Shown here one piece after another: positions 8,043 to 16,283 of a stretch of 64,000 nucleotides of DNA. The notes beneath the pieces are model-generated. The model searched no databases. It was not told the origin of the DNA and worked only from the letters and a program-made list of their open reading frames with translations. The translations under genes and the position numbers were made by a program. Every line of letters starts with the position of its first letter. The stretch's first letter is position 1. The DNA comes from Methanosuratincola petrocarbonis (GTDB taxonomy: Archaea; Thermoproteota; Methanomethylicia; Methanomethylicales; Methanomethylicaceae), in the NCBI GenBank assembly GCA_030522375.1, contig CP130488.1, positions 744,001 to 808,000 of the forward strand. Reading direction: 5' to 3'.

Positions 8043-8669
8043 TTAGGATGGTTTATCCGTCCTATTATTTATCAGTTTTTCGGCTACAGAAAGGTCGTGC
8101 AAAGTGTTGACATTGACGCACAAAGAAGGATCGTCGACCACGAAGTAACTCTCGTCTATGTAAGGCTCGTCGATCGCCGCACCGTCCACCACATTGATCC
8201 CGCAAGGAACGAATTTCCCTCCCCCGATCTCAAGCACCCAAGTCGGATCCAGCCCCATTTCCTCGAAAAGCCGCAGGGGGGCAACAACAGTCAACGAGGG
8301 CTTCCCCCTCGCTTCGTAGGCCCCCAGTATCTCCTCTACGGTTGCTGGGGTGAGGAGGGGGAGATCAGCCGAGACGACAACGAAGCAACCCCCGCCAACC
8401 ACCCTTACCGCGTGCCTCATGTCGCTGTGGTAGTCCAGACCGGGCGTATCGATTACTGATACCGCGCTAAGGGAGAGGGCATAGCGCTTAGTCTCAGGCG
8501 TGTGCGGGGAGACTGCAACGTAGACCATGCAGACGGAGGGGGATCCCTTCAGTGCACTGATCACGCGGCCGACCATCGGCGTTTTACCTACGCGCAGCAT
8601 GGGTTTTTCGGCAGCCGCGCTGAGCCTAGTCCCCTTCCCTCCCGCCATCACGAGGCCAATGAATTTCAT
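8043..8669 (-). CDS. cobY: adenosylcobinamide-phosphate guanylyltransferase CobY
   Basis: Transfers GMP from GTP to adenosylcobinamide phosphate in nucleotide-loop assembly; it is the archaeal non-orthologous replacement for CobU. The N-terminal motif LVMAGGKGTRL with KPML following is the nucleotidyltransferase signature, and VVSADLPLLT is the metal-binding D-x-P segment. The start is the ATG at 8669, overlapping the cobS stop (ATGA); the open frame extends 30 codons further, but those residues are antisense-like. 208 residues, normal for CobY. Last gene of the B12 operon. Confidence 0.9.
   Translation of the reverse strand: MKFIGLVMAGGKGTRLSAAAEKPMLRVGKTPMVGRVISALKGSPSVCMVYVAVSPHTPETKRYALSLSAVSVIDTPGLDYHSDMRHAVRVVGGGCFVVVSADLPLLTPATVEEILGAYEARGKPSLTVVAPLRLFEEMGLDPTWVLEIGGGKFVPCGINVVDGAAIDEPYIDESYFVVDDPSLCVNVNTLHDLSVAEKLINNRTDKPS
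8046..8058 (-). promoter_or_regulatory. candidate B12 operator at the cobT promoter
   Basis: On the minus strand the site reads GGATAAACCATCC, a GGAT-N5-ATCC dyad. It lies directly after an AT-rich TATA-like stretch (8063-8070) and 27 bases before cobT. It matches the site at 17406-17418 before btuF at 12 of 13 bases, in the same orientation and the same place relative to the TATA box. It also encodes the last codons of cobY. A repressor site is inferred. Confidence 0.45.
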
Positions 8670-9418
8670 GAGAGAGCACCTTGGAGGAGATAGAATATCA
8701 AAAGCACGAGAAGGCGCGTGAGCTCGCTCGTGCACCCAAGCATGTCGCCCGTGATGCATCCGAATACATGCTGGAGATACAAAGCAAAGAGGGCAGGGAA
8801 GACGATCGCAGCGGAAAGCAGGAATCCCGCGTACAGCGGGCCAAATGAGGCGAGCGTCACCACGAGGGCGATGGCAACCCCCAATGCGATATTTGTCAAT
8901 AGCCTTTCCTTCAACTTCGAGACGAATACGCTGCCTATCCCCTTCGGATACGGCCTGCCCATGCCCCCTGCGATGAGCATCGAGCTCTTGCCAAGCGTCT
9001 CTGCAACCAGGAGGTAAAGGAGTATGGAAGGACCGAGCAGCGAGATCACCGATCCGGTCAAGACTAGCACGAAGAAAAGGGCGGCGTAGCCACCGATCCC
9101 GTGGTGCCTGTCGTGAAGTATCTCGAGGCGCCGCTCACTTGATCCCCTGAACATGAGGGCGTCCCCCAGGTCAAGGACACCGTCGATGTGGTTGAACCCG
9201 GTCAGGAGGAGCAGCACCAGGAGCGTAAGCCACCCTGCAAGGCTGTTATCGAGGAACTTGAACAGGACGAGACCGGCGCCGCCGCTTATTGCGCCTATCA
9301 GGGCGCCGGCGGCGGGGAAGAAGAAGGCGTATTGCGCCATCTCATCGATCGTCCCGGATCCAAAGGGCAGGACTGTCAGGAAGGAGAGCACTGCCCTGAG
9401 GCCGCCGATCAACCCCAT
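8666..9418 (-). CDS. cobS: adenosylcobinamide-GDP ribazoletransferase CobS
   Basis: Joins adenosylcobinamide-GDP and alpha-ribazole (phosphate) at the membrane, the last condensation of cobamide synthesis. 250 residues with about six hydrophobic helices. The family signatures FNHIDGVLDLGDALMFRG (about residues 80-97, metal-binding Asp residues) and DRHHGIGGYAA are intact, and GRPYPKGIGS lies in the middle. It overlaps cobY by four bases and starts two bases after the cbiZ-cobZ stop. Confidence 0.93.
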   Translation of the reverse strand: MGLIGGLRAVLSFLTVLPFGSGTIDEMAQYAFFFPAAGALIGAISGGAGLVLFKFLDNSLAGWLTLLVLLLLTGFNHIDGVLDLGDALMFRGSSERRLEILHDRHHGIGGYAALFFVLVLTGSVISLLGPSILLYLLVAETLGKSSMLIAGGMGRPYPKGIGSVFVSKLKERLLTNIALGVAIALVVTLASFGPLYAGFLLSAAIVFPALFALYLQHVFGCITGDMLGCTSELTRLLVLLIFYLLQGALS

Positions 9419-9420
9419 AT

Positions 9421-10539
9421 TCAGCGCCTCTTTTCCTTCAGCATCTCGGAGTACATGCGGCTGGAGGCGCCAGCTATCAGTGCCCCAATGGCATCATCGA
9501 CAAAAGGCGGGAGGCTCCGCAGTATCCCCGGCTTCTTTCTGTCGAACCTGTAGAACTCGAATAGCCCGTAGTACCCTGCTATCTGCAGGGCGATGGATAT
9601 GCCCAATATCTCGTCTGCGACCAGGTAAACGGGATCGCCCTCGAATGACATTCTGTCGACGCCAGGCAGCAGGCCCCTTTCTCCGTCCTCGTTCATCCTG
9701 AAGGCTGCCATGACAAGTGCGGAGATGTTGACGTCTGACATCACCTCGAGGAGCTGCCTTTCAAAGATCTTTTTTGCCTTCTCCCTTGTGAACTTCGGGT
9801 GAGGGACATACATCTCCATCGCCGTCTCCACTAGATCATCGATGGTTATCCCGCGCTCCCCGAGCCTCGAAAGGAGGGGGCGGTGGGGGACGAGCCCGTC
9901 GTGCTTTATTACCGCTTTCCTCACCGCCTCTTCGACGCACTCGCCGACGAGTCTCCCAAGCTCGGTGGCGGATCCAGCGTATCTTAGTGGTCCTCCGTTG
10001 CCAGCCGATGCGATGAGCACGGCGTCTGACGAAGTGCCGGTGGCGGATTCTCTACTGGCTGCGCTGCGCACGTCCAGCGAGGATAGTGCTTTGCACTTTG
10101 CCTCGGTCGCCGACATGATGATGTTTGCCATGCACCCTTCTGTCAGATCCCTGTCGACCAGGATTATGGTGTTTATTGTCCCGATCGATTCTGACGGAAA
10201 TTTGTCGCCGACGGAGGCGGCATTGGAAACTCCTGCGGTCACAATTGCGACGACGTGGACCTCGCCTGATCTCTCAGCCACCTCGGCTTTTGTCAGGTCG
10301 GCTGCAGTCATCAGGCATACAGCATCCTCCGATCCGAACGACTTCGCCCAGGATCTGAAGTGCTCTTCCGGATCCACGCTGAAGTTCTTGTCCACCTTGA
10401 GGTTCACTATCCTTGAGGAGGACCGGAGGCCGCCGTTTACCGGTGCAGAGCTCAATATTTTTAGCGGACGGCTCGACTCTACGACAATCGCATCTTGGCT
10501 CATCATCGCCTCTATTCCATCAAACAAAGTACGCCTCAT
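9421..10539 (-). CDS. cbiZ: CbiZ-CobZ fusion: adenosylcobinamide amidohydrolase plus alpha-ribazole phosphatase-like domain
   Basis: Two cobamide-salvage domains in one chain of about 372 residues. Residues about 15-220 are CbiZ: LKILSSAPVNGGL, VTAGVSNAA, LTEGCMANI, the ATEAK segment and SSDAVLIASAG. CbiZ cuts the aminopropanol arm from imported cobinamide to give cobyric acid. Residues about 225-372 resemble CobZ/PgpA-type phosphatases, with EMYVPHPKFTREKA, an acidic EILG helix and PPFVDDAIGALIAG; CobZ dephosphorylates the alpha-ribazole moiety. The start is the ATG at 10539, overlapping cbiB by 20 bases; ATGs at 10506 and 10503 are alternatives. In several archaea these two activities are separate genes. 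Confidence 0.85.
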   Translation of the reverse strand: MRRTLFDGIEAMMSQDAIVVESSRPLKILSSAPVNGGLRSSSRIVNLKVDKNFSVDPEEHFRSWAKSFGSEDAVCLMTAADLTKAEVAERSGEVHVVAIVTAGVSNAASVGDKFPSESIGTINTIILVDRDLTEGCMANIIMSATEAKCKALSSLDVRSAASRESATGTSSDAVLIASAGNGGPLRYAGSATELGRLVGECVEEAVRKAVIKHDGLVPHRPLLSRLGERGITIDDLVETAMEMYVPHPKFTREKAKKIFERQLLEVMSDVNISALVMAAFRMNEDGERGLLPGVDRMSFEGDPVYLVADEILGISIALQIAGYYGLFEFYRFDRKKPGILRSLPPFVDDAIGALIAGASSRMYSEMLKEKRR

Positions 10540-11470
10540 ACAGAATCCCTCCGATAACCAAGAAAGTCGAGAAGAGCAGCAAGGTGAAAATTGCAGATGC
10601 GGCATACACCCTGAGAGACGCCCTGATCTTTTCAGGGGACAGCGGTTCGATCTCCTCCCCGAGGGAGTATGACCCCGGCTTCTCGAGCCTCACCCGCAAC
10701 GCACCAGCCATGGACGACATCGGCCACCCGGCGTTGATGCTCGATGTCGAGGCGTGGTAAGCCCTGCAGAACCGGATAGAGGATTTCCAGTCCAGCTTCA
10801 GCAGGGAGGCGGAGAGGGCGAAGATCAGGGGGGTCAACCTTGATGGGACATAATTTGCCACCGTGTCAAGCCTTGCGGAGAACCAACCGAACCTCAGGTA
10901 TCGGTCGTCCTTGTACCCCACCATCGAGTCCAGTGTGTTTATGACCCTGTAAGCGACAGCGCCAGGCAACCCAAAGATGCAGTAATAGAAGACCGGGGAT
11001 ATGAAACCGTCAACAAAGCCCTCCGCCACGGTCTCGACAGCGCCCGAGGCGACGAGGCGCCGGTCTAGTGCCTTTGTTTCCCTCCTGACTACGAGGGAAA
11101 GGGACTTCCGGGAGGAGTCGAGGTCGGAGTCGAGTTCCCTGGCTATGGGCTCCACGTGCCTGTACATGCATTTCAGGGCAAAGGTCATTTTCAGAAAGAA
11201 GGCAGAAACCAGGATATAGAGCGGCCAGCTGACGCTTGAGAGGAGTGTTACCGAGAATGCGAGCAACGCGAATGCCGCTATAACCGAAAGGGCCATCACC
11301 GCGCCTCCGACCCGTTCATTCTTGAAGATCCTCCTGAATCGCGGTTCGAGCTTCTCGATCGATTTTCCAGCCCATACAGTCAGGTGCAGGCGGCCAGGAG
11401 GCTCGCCAAACAGCAGATCTATCAGGAGGGCGAGCCACAGTATGGTGAGGGTGTCAGTCAAGGCGGGCAT
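10520..11470 (-). CDS. cbiB: adenosylcobinamide-phosphate synthase CbiB
   Basis: An integral membrane enzyme that attaches aminopropanol phosphate to adenosylcobyric acid. 316 residues with the N-terminal signature DLLFGEPPGRLHLTVWAGK, a central VAEGFVDGFISPVFYYCIFG and YRVINTLDSMVGYKDDRY, and the C-terminal NAGWPMSSMAGAL. All are typical of CbiB/CobD. The ATG start overlaps the cobD stop by 13 bases. Confidence 0.94.
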   Translation of the reverse strand: MPALTDTLTILWLALLIDLLFGEPPGRLHLTVWAGKSIEKLEPRFRRIFKNERVGGAVMALSVIAAFALLAFSVTLLSSVSWPLYILVSAFFLKMTFALKCMYRHVEPIARELDSDLDSSRKSLSLVVRRETKALDRRLVASGAVETVAEGFVDGFISPVFYYCIFGLPGAVAYRVINTLDSMVGYKDDRYLRFGWFSARLDTVANYVPSRLTPLIFALSASLLKLDWKSSIRFCRAYHASTSSINAGWPMSSMAGALRVRLEKPGSYSLGEEIEPLSPEKIRASLRVYAASAIFTLLLFSTFLVIGGILYEAYFV

Positions 11471-12849
11471 GTTCCTAGAACTCGCCTCCTCGCGTTTAGG
11501 ATTATTTCGGGATCATCAGACCTTGCGTTTATTCTCGAAAGCTCGTTCACCACGGCGTCTGCCACCTCGGTCCGGTGGACCCAGATGCAGTCCTTGCACC
11601 CCCAGACGACCCCGCCGCTCTCCCTGATCACGAAAGACCCCCCGGTCGCACCGTCGAGGCAGGGGTAAAACGGGCAGAAGCAGAGGCGACAGTCGTCCAC
11701 CTTTCCGTGGCACTTCTTTTCATCGCAGACCACGTTGTGAGGGTGCATCCTGTCGAGCGAGCTGATCACGTTCCTTAGCGCCTCCAACAGGAAGCGGTTC
11801 TCCTCAGGACGCCTGACGCAGACTCTGATGAATTTGCCAGGCACCCCCTTCACCGAGCTCAGTTCCCTCACCAGGACGCCGTAGGAGAGGAGGCGCCACC
11901 TCAGGTTCCTCGGTGCCAAGCCTCCGCCTGAGATGTCGACCATCATGAAATTCGATTTCGATTCAACGGGGCGCAGGCCGCTTATCGAGCCTATCTCCCT
12001 AAACAGCCTCTCCTTCTCGAGGAGTATTTTTTTCTTAGACTCAGGAAGGAATCCCCTCTCCTCAAGGGCAGAGACTGCGGCTGCTTCCTCAAGCACCCCT
12101 ACCCTCCAGCTCATGGCGGTTGACTCGAACTCCCTCGCTGAGGCGGGGCTGCAGACAGCATACCCGACCCTCAGACCGGGGAACCCAAAGGGCTTTGTCA
12201 GCGATCTCAGGACGAATAGGTTACGGAACTCCCTCACGGCTGGAGCGAGGGTCAGGCTCTCAGACCCCTCGCAGAGATCAAGGTAGGCCTCGTCGATCAG
12301 GAGGGTGACGCCCCTATCTTCCGCCAATTCAACCAGTTCCTTGACGAGCCTAGGATCCAGCAGCTCCCCTGTCGGGTTGTTTGGGTTGCAGAGGATCACG
12401 CACTTAGCGGCCCCATCCTGGACAAGCCCGAGCGTGCTCTCCAGGTCGACGCTCAATCCGATTGGGCTAACGAATCGAGTGTCAAGGCCCAGTGCAGCGG
12501 CGGCCGCCTCGTACTCGCTGAAGGACGGGAGGGGAATGACCACCGGTCCGTCCCGGACGAACCTCGCGAGTATGGAGTGTATCAGCTCGGTACTGCCGCA
12601 TCCCACGATCACGCACTCATCTTCCACCCCCAGAAAGCCCGCGATGGAAGACTTCAGCCTGCTGTAGGATCTCTCCGGGTAGAAGCGGATGCGGGAGGAA
12701 TGCGCCCTGATCGCATCATAAACCGAAGCTGGTGGGCCGTACGGGTTGACATTCAGGCTGAAATCCAGGATGGATTCCAGGGGCAGCCCCAGCCTCTTGC
12801 TCACTTCGATCGCATCTCCGCCGTGCCTTGCGACTGGGCTAGAAATCAT
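11458..12849 (-). CDS. cobD: threonine-phosphate decarboxylase-like CobD with C-terminal Cys-rich domain
   Basis: A PLP-dependent class I/II aminotransferase-fold enzyme expected to make aminopropanol phosphate from L-threonine phosphate. Residues 1-350 carry LDFSLNVNPYGPP, GCGSTEL, CNPNNPTGELL, LLIDEAYLDL and RSLTKPFGFPGLRVGY with the PLP lysine. The next 100 residues are a separate Cys-rich domain (CDEKKC, CRLCFCPFYPC, CKDC), matching the cysteine-rich small domain found with B12 genes. At 463 residues it is about 100 longer than ordinary CobD. HisC is a relative; the operon and tail argue for CobD. Confidence 0.88.
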   Translation of the reverse strand: MISSPVARHGGDAIEVSKRLGLPLESILDFSLNVNPYGPPASVYDAIRAHSSRIRFYPERSYSRLKSSIAGFLGVEDECVIVGCGSTELIHSILARFVRDGPVVIPLPSFSEYEAAAAALGLDTRFVSPIGLSVDLESTLGLVQDGAAKCVILCNPNNPTGELLDPRLVKELVELAEDRGVTLLIDEAYLDLCEGSESLTLAPAVREFRNLFVLRSLTKPFGFPGLRVGYAVCSPASAREFESTAMSWRVGVLEEAAAVSALEERGFLPESKKKILLEKERLFREIGSISGLRPVESKSNFMMVDISGGGLAPRNLRWRLLSYGVLVRELSSVKGVPGKFIRVCVRRPEENRFLLEALRNVISSLDRMHPHNVVCDEKKCHGKVDDCRLCFCPFYPCLDGATGGSFVIRESGGVVWGCKDCIWVHRTEVADAVVNELSRINARSDDPEIILNARRRVLGTCPP

Positions 12850-13505
12850 TTTTTAGCCTCCACCATGAACTTTTCAACTGCAAGCATGAGGCGATCCCCG
12901 GATTCGATGGTCGAATACTCATCTATCACCAAGCGGCCCGACATTATGGGCGCGTCCAGGACCAGCGTATGGTATTCGCCACCTTCGCCGCATGGATCAA
13001 TGAGGTTCGCCAAATCCCCCGCGAGCCTGGGGTCGATGACCCGACCGAGGAATTCGGCGGGAAGGACTGGCTGCTTTATGCTGCAGATCACGGCATTCAC
13101 CCCGGACGCTATCTGATCCATTAGCGTGGGGAGGCTCGACCCACCAGCGCCGACCCAAAGGGGCGCATACAGAGCCGCGCCAGTCTCATCGCAGAGCTGT
13201 TCGTACCATTCGAGCTGGTCCTTGACATTGATGTTCCCCACGGTCACCACGCCGATGTCGAGTTCGGAGAAGAGATCGGCAAGCAGCGCGTGCTCCTTAC
13301 CCGGCTCGAGATGGAGGACCTGCAGGGGGAGCCCGATGAGGTCTGCCATGGCCTTCACAAGTCCCGAATTTATTTCGTGGACGTTTGGGCTGGGGAACTC
13401 GTGCGTGTTGAAGAGCAGACAGTCGACAGGGACGCCGTTCTGCCTTGCCTTCATTACCGCGAAGACCGAGTCTTTGCCCCCAGAGAAGAACGCCAAGCCC
13501 CGCAA
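12846..13505 (-). CDS. Dph6-like ATP-pyrophosphatase family protein
   Basis: 219 residues of the adenine-nucleotide alpha-hydrolase (PP-loop) fold: FFSGGKDSVFAV at the N-terminus, then a conserved IDPCGEGGEYHTLV segment typical of the diphthine-ammonia ligase/MJ0570 family. True Dph6 makes the last amide of diphthamide on EF-2. This copy sits inside a B12 salvage operon between an asparagine-synthetase-like gene and cobD, overlapping cobD by four bases, so it may be a paralogue that adenylates another carboxylate. The TTG start follows a run of G bases. Confidence 0.8.
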   Translation of the reverse strand: MRGLAFFSGGKDSVFAVMKARQNGVPVDCLLFNTHEFPSPNVHEINSGLVKAMADLIGLPLQVLHLEPGKEHALLADLFSELDIGVVTVGNINVKDQLEWYEQLCDETGAALYAPLWVGAGGSSLPTLMDQIASGVNAVICSIKQPVLPAEFLGRVIDPRLAGDLANLIDPCGEGGEYHTLVLDAPIMSGRLVIDEYSTIESGDRLMLAVEKFMVEAKK

Positions 13506-13511
13506 GCCCCT

Positions 13512-14471
13512 TCACCCCTTGCCCCAATTGCTGAACCCGCAGTAGCTGCAGACTACCCTGTTCGCATCCAGAGGGGCGCCGCAGCAGGCGCAGGAGGGTT
13601 CGCCTGGAAACGGCCGAGGCACCCTCCCGAAGATCTCCTTGAAGATCTTGTAGAAGTAGGCTTGCTCTCTGCTCCAGAACCGGACGCCTTCATCCAGCGC
13701 TTCGGCGACTATCTCATCAGCCCCTTCGCCCAGAGCCTCGTTGAGCAACCTTGAAATCGATTCGCTGCCGCTCCCAAGCTCGATGGGCTCCTTCTTCCTG
13801 TAGGCTATCTCAGGGAATCCGAGTTCTTCGAGCAGGGATCTCAGCACCCACTTCCCCAGTGTTTTGCCCGACTTGTGCACCCTCCATCCGTACGGGAGAT
13901 TGCGAGCGAACTCGACAACCTCAGGATCGAGGTAAGGTTGGGATACATCAACACCCAGCTGCGCCCCTATCCGGTTTGCAGAAAATGTCCATTTTCCGCT
14001 CAGCGAATTTATGTAGCTGCTCAGCTCATGCTCGTCCATCCTCAGCATGTAGTCGTAGCCCGCAAATAACTCGTCGCCGCCGTCTCCAGTCATCGCGCAT
14101 GCTATGCCCTCTTCACGGCAGAGCTTCATTGCCAGGTAGATGGTGATGTCATTCCTGATCTCCACATGGTCGAATGTCCTCATCGACCTCACGATCTCCC
14201 TGGCGGCATTGGCAGCCTCATCGATGCCATATTCGACAATGACGTGCCTGATCCCGATCCGGTCCGCAACCATTTTTGAGTAGACCCTGTCGCGTGCATC
14301 CGATCCTTCGAATGCTGCGGTGACGCCCAGGTTCAGCATGCCCCTCGGGGCGAGCGCGGCAAGGAGGCTGCTGTCTATGCCGCCCGAGAGCACCACCCCG
14401 TCGGGCTTACTTTTCAGGATCGCCCCCTTCAGGAGGTGGAGAAGCATATCCTTCGGGTTCACATCAGGCAA
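13512..14471 (-). CDS. asparagine-synthetase-like PP-loop ligase with C-terminal zinc ribbon, no glutaminase domain
   Basis: About 319 residues. The synthetase core shows VVLSGGIDSSLLAAL (PP-loop), MTGDGGDELFAGYDY and YLDPEVVEFA, as in AsnB. The N-terminal glutaminase domain is absent, so free ammonia or a partner must supply nitrogen. The last 30 residues hold CACCGAPL and CSYCGF, a zinc ribbon. The start chosen is the TTG at 14471, with GGGGGAGAT upstream and a 13-base overlap with btuD; longer upstream readings overlap btuD by about 80 bases. Set between the B12 transporter and salvage genes, it may amidate a corrinoid carboxylate, but no substrate is known. Confidence 0.75.
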   Translation of the reverse strand: MPDVNPKDMLLHLLKGAILKSKPDGVVLSGGIDSSLLAALAPRGMLNLGVTAAFEGSDARDRVYSKMVADRIGIRHVIVEYGIDEAANAAREIVRSMRTFDHVEIRNDITIYLAMKLCREEGIACAMTGDGGDELFAGYDYMLRMDEHELSSYINSLSGKWTFSANRIGAQLGVDVSQPYLDPEVVEFARNLPYGWRVHKSGKTLGKWVLRSLLEELGFPEIAYRKKEPIELGSGSESISRLLNEALGEGADEIVAEALDEGVRFWSREQAYFYKIFKEIFGRVPRPFPGEPSCACCGAPLDANRVVCSYCGFSNWGKG

Positions 14472-15271
14472 GATATCTCCCCCTTCAGAATGCGCCTCGT
14501 CTTCGGCACAATGACAGGGTAGTCGATCTCCTCGTCCCACTTGACCAGGGCGTCGACCCCGTATACGCTGCTCAGCAGCTCTGATGTGATGACTTCCCTC
14601 GGCTTCCCAGCAGCCACTACCCTCCCGTGGCTGAGAACCACCACATTTTCGCAGTACTTTGACGCCAAGTCTATCTCGTGGAGGGTCACCAGGACGGTCT
14701 TTCCCATGTCCGCTAGCGCCCTGAGGACGGTCATGACCTCAAGCTTGTGCTTCATGTCGAGGTACGCAACAGGCTCGTCCAGCAATATTATCCCGGTCCT
14801 CTGGGCCAACGATTTCGCGATGAGGACCTTCCGCTGTTCTCCGCTGCTCAGCGTATCAAAGTCCCGTTCATAGAGATCCATGGCGTTCAGGACGCCCAGT
14901 GCTGCGCGCGTGACCTCAAGCTCTTGGTCGCCCTCCCACCACACCCCACTAGACTGGTTCCTGCAGCCCATCAGGACTATTTCGTAGGATTTCATGCTGA
15001 AGCCGCTGGGCCACTGGGGCAGCATCGCGCTGACTGTCCTGGAGTACTCACGGTTGCTGTACTCCCTGGCAGGCCTCCCGCAGACGATTATCTCACCGCT
15101 AGCCGGGCTGATGGCCCTGGAGATGCACCTCAGAAGGGTAGTCTTCCCAGACCCGTTGGGGCCGATGATGGCAAGCATCTCCCCGCTCCCAACGCTGATC
15201 TCCACATTATCCAGTATCTTGCATGATCCAAGTTCGACCTTAATACCATCAACAACCAAATTACATGCCAA
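14459..15271 (-). CDS. btuD: cobalamin ABC transporter ATPase BtuD
   Basis: A 270-residue ABC ATPase. Walker A is GPNGSGKTTL (near residue 36), the Q-loop is LPQW, the signature is LSSGEQRKV, Walker B is IILLDEPVAYLD and the switch histidine is in LHEIDLA. It belongs to the FecE/BtuD class that powers FecCD-type importers. It overlaps btuC by 11 bases. Confidence 0.92.
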   Translation of the reverse strand: MACNLVVDGIKVELGSCKILDNVEISVGSGEMLAIIGPNGSGKTTLLRCISRAISPASGEIIVCGRPAREYSNREYSRTVSAMLPQWPSGFSMKSYEIVLMGCRNQSSGVWWEGDQELEVTRAALGVLNAMDLYERDFDTLSSGEQRKVLIAKSLAQRTGIILLDEPVAYLDMKHKLEVMTVLRALADMGKTVLVTLHEIDLASKYCENVVVLSHGRVVAAGKPREVITSELLSSVYGVDALVKWDEEIDYPVIVPKTRRILKGEISCLM

Positions 15272-16283
15272 AGCTCTTACCCTTCTTTATCAGGAGATAC
15301 ACGAAGAACGGGACGCCTATCATCGATGTCACGCTGCCCACAGGCATCTCGGCTATGGGGTTGATCGGGTTCCTCACTATGTTGTCCGCAATGACTATGA
15401 GCAGGGATCCAGTGAAGCCAGCCAGCGGAAGGACAAACCTGTTGTCCGACCCGATCACGAGCCTCACCATGTGCGGCGCGACGAGCCCTATGAAACCGAT
15501 TATCCCGCAGAATGAGACGCACACGGACACCGCCAAGCTCGAGGACAAGAGCAACAGGATCCACAGCCGCCGAGAGTCGATCCCGAGCTGTGCCGCATGC
15601 TCCTCTCCGAGCAGCAGGATGTTCAGATCCCTTGCCCTGTAGAGCGCGAAGATGAGGGCGGGCATCGAGACGGCGAACGCTATCTGGAAGTCGCCCCATG
15701 TCGAGGTCGAGAACGACCCGAAGAGCCAGTAGAGTATGCCGTGTGCCTTTTCGGACGAGATCGCAAGGACCACCATCAGGATCGCGCTTGCGAAAGTGCC
15801 CACTGCAATACCAGCGAGAATGAAGCCAATCGATCCGGCTCCAGCCTTCTTAGCGAGGAATATAGAGAGCAGCAGCATTGAGACCCCGCCCAAGAATGCC
15901 ATGGCAGGCACCGCGAAATAGGGCAAGAATGGTACTACGAATGCGACCGCAGCCCCAAGGGCAGCGCCTGAGGACATTCCGGTGATGTAAGGGTCTGCAA
16001 GCGGGTTCCTTGTGAGCGTCTGTATCACACCCCCTGAGATGCCGAGAACGAAGCCGGTCAGCGATGCGAATAGCACACGAGGTATCCTGTACCCCAATAC
16101 AATGCTCCTGGCGACGGGGTCGCTCTGCGGGTTCACGATAGACTCAAACACTGCGGAGGGGGAAAGCTGGAGGGTCCCCATCATTATCGAAACCATGAAA
16201 GCGGCGCAGAAAAAAATGGAAAGAGTTGCAACGTAAAGGGCAAGCCTGAGTCTCTTGTTGGCAGATTGCTGATGCAATGGCAC
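15261..16283 (-). CDS. btuC: cobalamin ABC transporter permease BtuC (FecCD family)
   Basis: 340 residues with about ten hydrophobic segments. Family landmarks are RIPRVLFASLTGFVLGISG, RNPLADPYITGMSSGAALGA, WLFGSFSTSTW and GFIGLVAPHMVRLVIG followed by LPLAGFTGSLLIVIADN. It forms the membrane channel with BtuD and receives corrinoid from BtuF. Iron-siderophore permeases are close relatives; the B12 operon decides the assignment. It starts with ATG directly at the btuF stop (one-base overlap). Confidence 0.9.
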   Translation of the reverse strand: MPLHQQSANKRLRLALYVATLSIFFCAAFMVSIMMGTLQLSPSAVFESIVNPQSDPVARSIVLGYRIPRVLFASLTGFVLGISGGVIQTLTRNPLADPYITGMSSGAALGAAVAFVVPFLPYFAVPAMAFLGGVSMLLLSIFLAKKAGAGSIGFILAGIAVGTFASAILMVVLAISSEKAHGILYWLFGSFSTSTWGDFQIAFAVSMPALIFALYRARDLNILLLGEEHAAQLGIDSRRLWILLLLSSSLAVSVCVSFCGIIGFIGLVAPHMVRLVIGSDNRFVLPLAGFTGSLLIVIADNIVRNPINPIAEMPVGSVTSMIGVPFFVYLLIKKGKSFGM

